The position numbers and the translations under genes were made by a program. This document shows positions 60,103-64,000 of a DNA stretch of 64,000 bases, in pieces. How positions within the stretch are numbered: position 1 is the first letter of the stretch; every line of letters begins with the position of its first letter. The notes under the pieces were generated by a model. That model searched no databases, was not told the DNA's origin, and saw only the letters and a list, made by a program, of their open reading frames with translations. Source of the DNA: Acidovorax sp. sif1233 (GTDB taxonomy: Bacteria > Pseudomonadota > Gammaproteobacteria > Burkholderiales > Burkholderiaceae_C); contig NZ_JAHUWZ010000002.1 in assembly GCF_019218755.1 (NCBI RefSeq), forward strand, positions 62,001 to 126,000. The letters are read 5' to 3'.

Positions 60103-62058
60103 CTACAACCGTTCGCTGCCCAGCGCTTTGGCGAGTTTCGTGTCGATGGGCAGGGGTTCTCCCTGCATGCGGGCGGCCAGCAGTTCGCCGCACAGAAGCG
60201 CCAGGGTCAGCCCGCGCGCGCCCATCGCTGTGCAGGCCCAGAGCCCGGGCAGCGCCTCGGTGTCGACGGGACCCACGATCGGCAGCCGGTCGGGCGCGGT
60301 GCAGCGCACGGCGGCCCAGGCGTGCAGGGGGCCGGGCTCAGCCTCCGCCGCCTGCGGTGCGGCGGCAAAGGCCGCGCGCAGCACCGGGGCCGTTTGGGGC
60401 AGCAGCGCCTGGAGCTTGGTCCAGTTGGCCGCGTGGGCCGCCTGGACGTCGGCCCCGGACGGAGGCAGGGTATCCACATCGCGCTCGAAGGTGGAGCCCA
60501 TCACCCACGCAGCCGGGCCGCACGGGCCGTCACCCAGCGGAAAGCGGGGCACCAGGTTGCCGTTGCCATTCACGGGGAAAGGCACCCCGGGCCCGGGGCC
60601 TGCCTGGTGCTCGCCCCAGGACACCTGCCCGCGCACGGGCTGCAGGGGCCATCGGTGTTCCAGCAGCATCGCACTGCCCGCGCCCGCGGCAATGACGACG
60701 GTGGGCGCCTGGGCGAGCACCTGGCCCCGGGCGTCCAGCGCCTGCCAGACGGGCGCCGCGCCGGCGGCCTCCACACGCCGCAGGCGGGCCACCTCGCAGT
60801 GGCCCTGCCAGTGGATGCCGGGTTGCGCGAGCAGGGCGGCCGCCATGCGCGCGGGGCGTATCCAGCCCCCCTGGCTGTGCCAGCACGCGGTGGCTTCGCG
60901 GCCCAGGCCCGCGGCGGCCAGCGTTGCCGGCGGGGCCGGCTCGCTCCAGTCCACGCCGGGCCCCTGGCCCCAGCTGGCGGCCAGCCCGGGGGTGCCGTCG
61001 GTGCGGTGCTCCAGCACGCCGCAGGCCAACCAGTCGGTGCCTTCGCGCAGCAGCCATCGGGCTTGCTGCAGGGTAGTGCGCACGCCGCTGCGCGACAGGC
61101 GCGACAGCACGCTGTCGTCCGGCGACACATGGGGCGCGAACACCCCCGCCGGCAGGCCCGAGGCCCCGGCGGCGGGTTCCGCGGCGCTGTCCAGCACCCG
61201 CACCTGCCAGCCCCGGCGCGCCAGGCTGGCCGCGCTGGCCGCGCCGGCGATGCCCCCGCCGATCACGATGCAATCGCCGGGCAGCGCGGGTTCGGTCTGC
61301 GCGCGGGGGGCGGTGCGCGGCTCCCAGTGGGGGGCGTACTGGGCGTGCAGGTTGTCACGCTTGGGCGGCACGCCCGGGACACGGGCCACCGCGAAGCCGC
61401 ACTGGGTGAGCGCGTCGCGCACCGCGCGCGCGATGGTCCAGGTGGACAGGCGGGTGCCGCGCCGGCAGCAGCGTGCCACGGCCTTCAGGGTGTGCAGGTC
61501 CCAGATCCCGGGGTTGCGCTGCGGGCTGAAACCGTCGAGGTAGATGGAATCCACCGTCAGCTGCTGCTGGCGCAGCACGGTCTGTGTATCGCCCACACAC
61601 AGCGTGAGCAGCACCCGGCCTCCGTCGAACCGCAGCCGGTGCACCCCGGGCAGCAGGCCCCACCATTGGCGATGAAGCTCCTGCGCCAAGGGGGCCAGCT
61701 CGGGGTGGGCCGTGGTGGCGCGCAGCAGGTCGGCCGCGCTCACGGGCCAGGCCTCGGTCGACACGAAGTGCAGCAGGGTGGGGCGTGCGGGGTCAGCCCG
61801 CCAGGCGGCCCAGGTCACCAGGAAGTTCAGCCCGAAGCCGAACCCCGTTTCCAGAATGCGCCATTGCGGCTGCCCCGCCCAGGCGCCAGGCAGGCCGCAG
61901 CCCTGCAGGAAAACGCGGCGGGCCTGGTCCAGGCCGCCATTTTCACTGTGGTAGCGGTCACCAAAACGGGGGCTGTAGGGGGTGCCGTCCGGCAGCCAGT
62001 CAACAGGCTCGGAGATGACGCACCCCCTGAGTCGCTTCGCGCCGTCCTCCTCTCTCAC
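60103..62058 (-). CDS. mnmC: Bifunctional tRNA mnm5s2U biosynthesis protein MnmC
   Basis: A protein of about 650 aa with two enzymes. The N-terminal methyltransferase domain (ILETGFGFGLNFLVTWAAW; SIYLDGFSPQRNPGIWD) makes mnm5 from nm5. The C-terminal FAD oxidase domain (CIVIGGGIAGAASAASLARR onward; GPVDTEALPGLWACTAMGARG, as GLWACTAMGARGL) removes the carboxymethyl group at U34. Conserved sequence begins at SEPVDWLPDGTPYSPRFGD, but no ATG precedes it. The candidates are GTG at 62058, TTG at 62097 (both inside a family-2 repeat) or an ATC directly before TCC-GAG-CCT, preceded by AGGGGG. The chosen start is therefore provisional. Confidence 0.88.
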   Translation of the reverse strand: MREEDGAKRLRGCVISEPVDWLPDGTPYSPRFGDRYHSENGGLDQARRVFLQGCGLPGAWAGQPQWRILETGFGFGLNFLVTWAAWRADPARPTLLHFVSTEAWPVSAADLLRATTAHPELAPLAQELHRQWWGLLPGVHRLRFDGGRVLLTLCVGDTQTVLRQQQLTVDSIYLDGFSPQRNPGIWDLHTLKAVARCCRRGTRLSTWTIARAVRDALTQCGFAVARVPGVPPKRDNLHAQYAPHWEPRTAPRAQTEPALPGDCIVIGGGIAGAASAASLARRGWQVRVLDSAAEPAAGASGLPAGVFAPHVSPDDSVLSRLSRSGVRTTLQQARWLLREGTDWLACGVLEHRTDGTPGLAASWGQGPGVDWSEPAPPATLAAAGLGREATACWHSQGGWIRPARMAAALLAQPGIHWQGHCEVARLRRVEAAGAAPVWQALDARGQVLAQAPTVVIAAGAGSAMLLEHRWPLQPVRGQVSWGEHQAGPGPGVPFPVNGNGNLVPRFPLGDGPCGPAAWVMGSTFERDVDTLPPSGADVQAAHAANWTKLQALLPQTAPVLRAAFAAAPQAAEAEPGPLHAWAAVRCTAPDRLPIVGPVDTEALPGLWACTAMGARGLTLALLCGELLAARMQGEPLPIDTKLAKALGSERL

Positions 62059-62137
62059 GCTTCGCGTGGGAGGGGGCCGCAGCCAGCGGCCTGGCAAATC
62101 CAGTTCCGCGGCTACCTCGCCCGGGCAGCGCCAGTTT
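62022..62137 (-). repeat. Family-2 repeat overlapping the mnmC 5' end
   Basis: CACCCCCTGAGTCGCTTCGC, GCCGTCCTCCTCTCTCACGC, AGCGGCCTGGCAAATCCAGT, TCCGCGG and CAGCGCCAGTTT follow the consensus in reverse orientation. Its edge lies only a few codons before the conserved MnmC sequence and supplies an AGGGGG that could act as ribosome site. Confidence 0.8.
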
Positions 62138-62185
62138 CATGGGCTGCGGGTGGTCGGCAATGCTACGGAAAACTGACATGGAGGC

Positions 62186-62247
62186 TCATGCGCTCGGCGG
62201 GACGTAGCCCGTTGCGGCATCCGCACCATCGCCGAAAAAGTGGTTTT
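62186..62247 (-). pseudogene. Relic duplicate of the yggX 3' end
   Basis: On the minus strand this codes for NHFFGDGADAATGYVPPSA followed by a stop, nearly the same as the true YggX C-terminus [20 protein letters not shown] encoded 100 bp upstream. Only about 20 codons are present. It looks like the leftover of a tandem duplication or of 3'-end replacement. Confidence 0.8.
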
Positions 62248-62263
62248 GGCGAAACCACTTTTT
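62235..62263. terminator. Bidirectional terminator-like hairpin downstream of yggX
   Basis: AAAAAGTGGTTT-TGGCG-AAACCACTTTTT is a perfect 12-bp inverted repeat with a 5-nt loop. A and T runs at the ends make it terminator-like in both directions. Its left arm lies in the relic yggX tail. Confidence 0.75.
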
Positions 62264-62286
62264 GCAGCGCTGCATTTCGCTGCGCT

Positions 62287-62562
62287 TCATTGCGCGCTGG
62301 GCGGGACATATCCCGCCGCGGCGTCTGCGCCACCGCCAAAGAAATGGTTTTCCATCTGGCGGGCCAGGTACTGGCGGGCACGCGCGTCGGCCAGATTGAG
62401 GCGGTTTTCATTGACCAGCATGGTCTGGTGCTTGAGCCAGCCTGCCCAGGCTTCCTTGCTCACGTTTTCCCAGATGCGTTTGCCCAGCTCGCCGGGGTAG
62501 GGCGGAAAGTCGAGGCCCTCTGCTTCCTTGCCGAGCTTGATGCATTGAACGGTGCGTGCCAT
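62287..62562 (-). CDS. yggX: Fe(2+)-trafficking protein (YggX family)
   Basis: A 91-aa protein starting [19 protein letters not shown] with the single conserved Cys at position 7, [20 protein letters not shown] and the family C-terminus ending HFFGGG. YggX protects iron-sulfur enzymes and helps iron trafficking, which fits the nearby Fe-S enzymes (CysI, FdxA) though it is not in their operons. AAGGAA lies 8 nt before the ATG. A relic second 3' end lies just downstream. Confidence 0.94.
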   Translation of the reverse strand: MARTVQCIKLGKEAEGLDFPPYPGELGKRIWENVSKEAWAGWLKHQTMLVNENRLNLADARARQYLARQMENHFFGGGADAAAGYVPPSAQ

Positions 62563-62629
62563 GGGGTTCCTTGTTGATGGGTGGAGTCTGCCGCAGCGCA
62601 AAGGGCTGCTCAGATGATTTGGATATAAA

Positions 62630-62650
62630 GAACTGAAATCTCAGTAGTTC
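62630..62650 (+). promoter_or_regulatory. Possible operator upstream of sbp
   Basis: GAACT and AGTTC arms flank an 11-nt centre in an AT-richer region (GGATATAAAG precedes it) between divergent yggX and sbp. A CysB-type regulator would be expected for a sulfate-binding-protein gene, but the arms are short. Confidence 0.3.
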
Positions 62651-62728
62651 CAGTTTTGAAGAGGGTCTTCCAGAATGCGTTTCATCGGTGAGTTGCACCG
62701 TTTTGCATTCGAAAAAAAGAGGCTCCCT

Positions 62729-63754
62729 ATGAACTTTCGCCGCGACTTTATCAAGTTTCCCTTCGCCGCCGCCCTGGCGGGGAGTTTGGCCCTGGCGGCA
62801 TTGCCGTCGTTTGCACAGTCTGTGACGCTGCTCAATGTGTCGTACGACCCGACGCGCGAGCTGTACGTGGACTTCAACCAGGCGTTCGCCAGGCACTGGA
62901 AAGCCAAGACCGGCCAGGACGTGACCGTCAAGCAAAGCCACGGCGGCTCGGGCAAGCAGGCGCGCTCCATCATCGACGGGCTGGACGCCGACGTGGCCAC
63001 CCTGGCGCTGGCCGGCGACACCGACGCGTTGCACACCAACGGCGGCTGGATCCCCAAGGACTGGCAAAAGCGCCTGCCCCACAACAGCTCGCCCTACACC
63101 TCCACCATCGTGCTGGTGGTGCGCCAGGGCAACCCCAAGGGCATCAAGGACTGGGATGACCTCGTCAAGCCCGGCATCAGCGTGATCACGCCCAACCCCA
63201 AGACCTCGGGCGGCGCCCGCTGGAACTATCTGGCCGCCTGGGAGTTCGCCAAGCGCAAGAACGGGGGCAGCGACGCCAAGGCCAAGGACTTCGTGGCCAA
63301 GCTGTACGGCAACGTGCCCGTGCTGGACACCGGCGCGCGCGGCTCCACCATCACCTTCGCCCAGCGCAACCAGGGCGACGTGCTGATCGCCTGGGAGAAC
63401 GAGGCCTACCTGCTGGAAAAGGAATTCGGCACCAAGTTCGACGTGATCGCGCCCTCGATCTCCATCCTGGCCGAGCCCGCCGTGACGGTGGTGGACAAGA
63501 ACGTGGACAAGAAGGGCACGCGCGCCGTGGCCGAGGCCTACCTGCAGTACCTCTACACCGAAGAAGGCCAGGACATCGCCGGCAAGCACTTCTACCGCCC
63601 CGCCGTGTCCGACAAGGCCAAGGCCAAGTACGCCAAGCAGTTCCCCAAGCTGAACCTGTTCACCATCAACGACGCGTTCGGTGGCTGGGACAAGGCGGCC
63701 AAGGACCACTTTGCCGACAACGCCAGCTTCGACCAGATCTACACCAAAAAATAG
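62729..63754 (+). CDS. sbp: Sulfate ABC transporter substrate-binding protein
   Basis: A 341-aa periplasmic protein. The signal peptide covers residues 1-30 ([12 protein letters not shown] cleavage region). [19 protein letters not shown] starts the mature part, and the sulfate-site motifs [14 protein letters not shown] and [16 protein letters not shown] are typical of Sbp/Cys[12 protein letters not shown]-like [13 protein letters not shown] is conserved. It delivers sulfate to the CysTWA importer, which is not seen here. AAGAGG precedes the ATG at 62729; the frame is open 54 bp upstream. Confidence 0.94.
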   Translation: MNFRRDFIKFPFAAALAGSLALAALPSFAQSVTLLNVSYDPTRELYVDFNQAFARHWKAKTGQDVTVKQSHGGSGKQARSIIDGLDADVATLALAGDTDALHTNGGWIPKDWQKRLPHNSSPYTSTIVLVVRQGNPKGIKDWDDLVKPGISVITPNPKTSGGARWNYLAAWEFAKRKNGGSDAKAKDFVAKLYGNVPVLDTGARGSTITFAQRNQGDVLIAWENEAYLLEKEFGTKFDVIAPSISILAEPAVTVVDKNVDKKGTRAVAEAYLQYLYTEEGQDIAGKHFYRPAVSDKAKAKYAKQFPKLNLFTINDAFGGWDKAAKDHFADNASFDQIYTKK

Positions 63755-63756
63755 GC

Positions 63757-63840
63757 TCACCCCGAAGCGGCCTTCGGCCGCCTCCCCTCAAGGGGCGCCA
63801 CCCGTGGCCCGGCGAAGCCGGATCCACGGTGGCGCTGGCC
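63757..63840 (-). repeat. Family-2 intergenic repeat, between sbp and ssuE
   Basis: Reverse-orientation copy: CACCCCGAAGCGGCCTTCGG, CCTCCCC-TCAA-GGGGCG and CCGTGGCCCGGCGAAGCCGG, then ATCCACGGTGGCGC. It is shorter than the consensus and begins directly after the sbp stop. Confidence 0.8.
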
Positions 63841-63867
63841 AAGTCACGCCCTCTGGAAACACATTTC

Positions 63868-64000
63868 ATGTCCGCTCTTCTCATCGCCGGCAGCCCCTCC
63901 GAGCGTTCCCGCTCCGCCGCCCTGCTGGACGCTGTCGCCCAGCGCCTGTCGGTGCGCGGCGCGCTGGTGGACCGCATCCATATCCGCGACCTGTCGCCCC
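63868..64000 (+). CDS. ssuE: NADPH-dependent FMN reductase SsuE, 3'-truncated by window edge
   Basis: Forty-four codons are visible. MSALLIAGSPSERSRSAALL is the flavodoxin-like GSPSxxSRS phosphate-binding motif of SsuE, which supplies reduced flavin to the alkanesulfonate monooxygenase SsuD. The remaining ssu genes would lie to the right. The position after sbp fits a sulfur-starvation cluster. Confidence 0.85.
   Translation, partial: MSALLIAGSPSERSRSAALLDAVAQRLSVRGALVDRIHIRDLSP

Overview
The window is high-GC DNA (roughly two-thirds G+C by eye) with gene content and order typical of the Comamonadaceae (Burkholderiales), most like Acidovorax. This rests on the family signatures of PurL, GlnD, the Cys operon, FimV-like protein, TPP-riboswitch genes and two families of intergenic repeats. 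Genus-level placement is inference. Almost all of the window is chromosomal housekeeping and metabolic DNA. The only clear mobile-element trace is at the left edge.

Layout. 1-1475: the 3' part of a large serine recombinase whose last codons are read through the antisense of a tRNA-Asn gene, followed by a second identical tRNA-Asn. 1.6-13.3 kb: DUF454 protein, peptide deformylase, universal stress protein, map-glnD, purL, a methyltransferase and a DUF808 protein. 13.4-19.3 kb: an OmpW-type porin, a DUF1272-LysE pair, ergothioneine genes egtD-egtB, a TonB-type lipoprotein and metY. 19.5-29.9 kb: P2-type Ca2+-like ATPase, RlhA (U32), an unknown 224-aa protein, an orphan LivK-type binding protein, a TadA-haloalkane-dehalogenase-like fusion and LD-carboxypeptidase. 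30.3-36.6 kb: class III cyclase fused to FHA, penicillin acylase, asparaginase, L,D-transpeptidase and an unknown gene. 36.9-42.6 kb: acyl-CoA metabolism, with a Crp-type regulator, an APH-like kinase and an ACAD in one probable operon, then 3-hydroxyacyl-CoA dehydrogenase and an enoyl-CoA hydratase. 42.7-44.9 kb: FimV-like protein. 44.9-50.7 kb: thiamine genes: riboswitch-thiO-thiS-thiG-thiE, divergent thiD, and riboswitch-cytX. 50.8-53.6 kb: AraC/SnoaL pair, ferredoxin reductase and fdxA. 53.8-60 kb: sulfate assimilation (tauE-cysI-DUF934-cysH-cysD-cysN). 60.1-64 kb: mnmC, yggX, sbp and the start of ssuE.

Functional coherence. The right quarter is dominated by sulfur: sulfate binding protein, ATP sulfurylase, (P)APS reductase, sulfite reductase, a TauE transporter, and the first ssu gene. 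MetY and ergothioneine synthesis further left also consume reduced sulfur. The thiamine genes form a regulon: two TPP riboswitches control thiazole synthesis and a probable HMP transporter, whose substrate ThiD phosphorylates.

Most unusual. Two dispersed repeat families run through the window. Family 1 (about 55 bp, imperfect palindrome, six copies) occurs inside or at the ends of three coding sequences (PurL interior, CysN N-terminus, L,D-transpeptidase C-terminus), reminiscent of Rickettsia palindromic elements. Family 2 (about 100 bp, eight copies) is intergenic and apparently supplies the leader, and possibly the first codons, of mnmC. Other points of note are the TadA fusion, a relic duplicate of the yggX 3' end, and an mnmC that seems to lack an ATG start.
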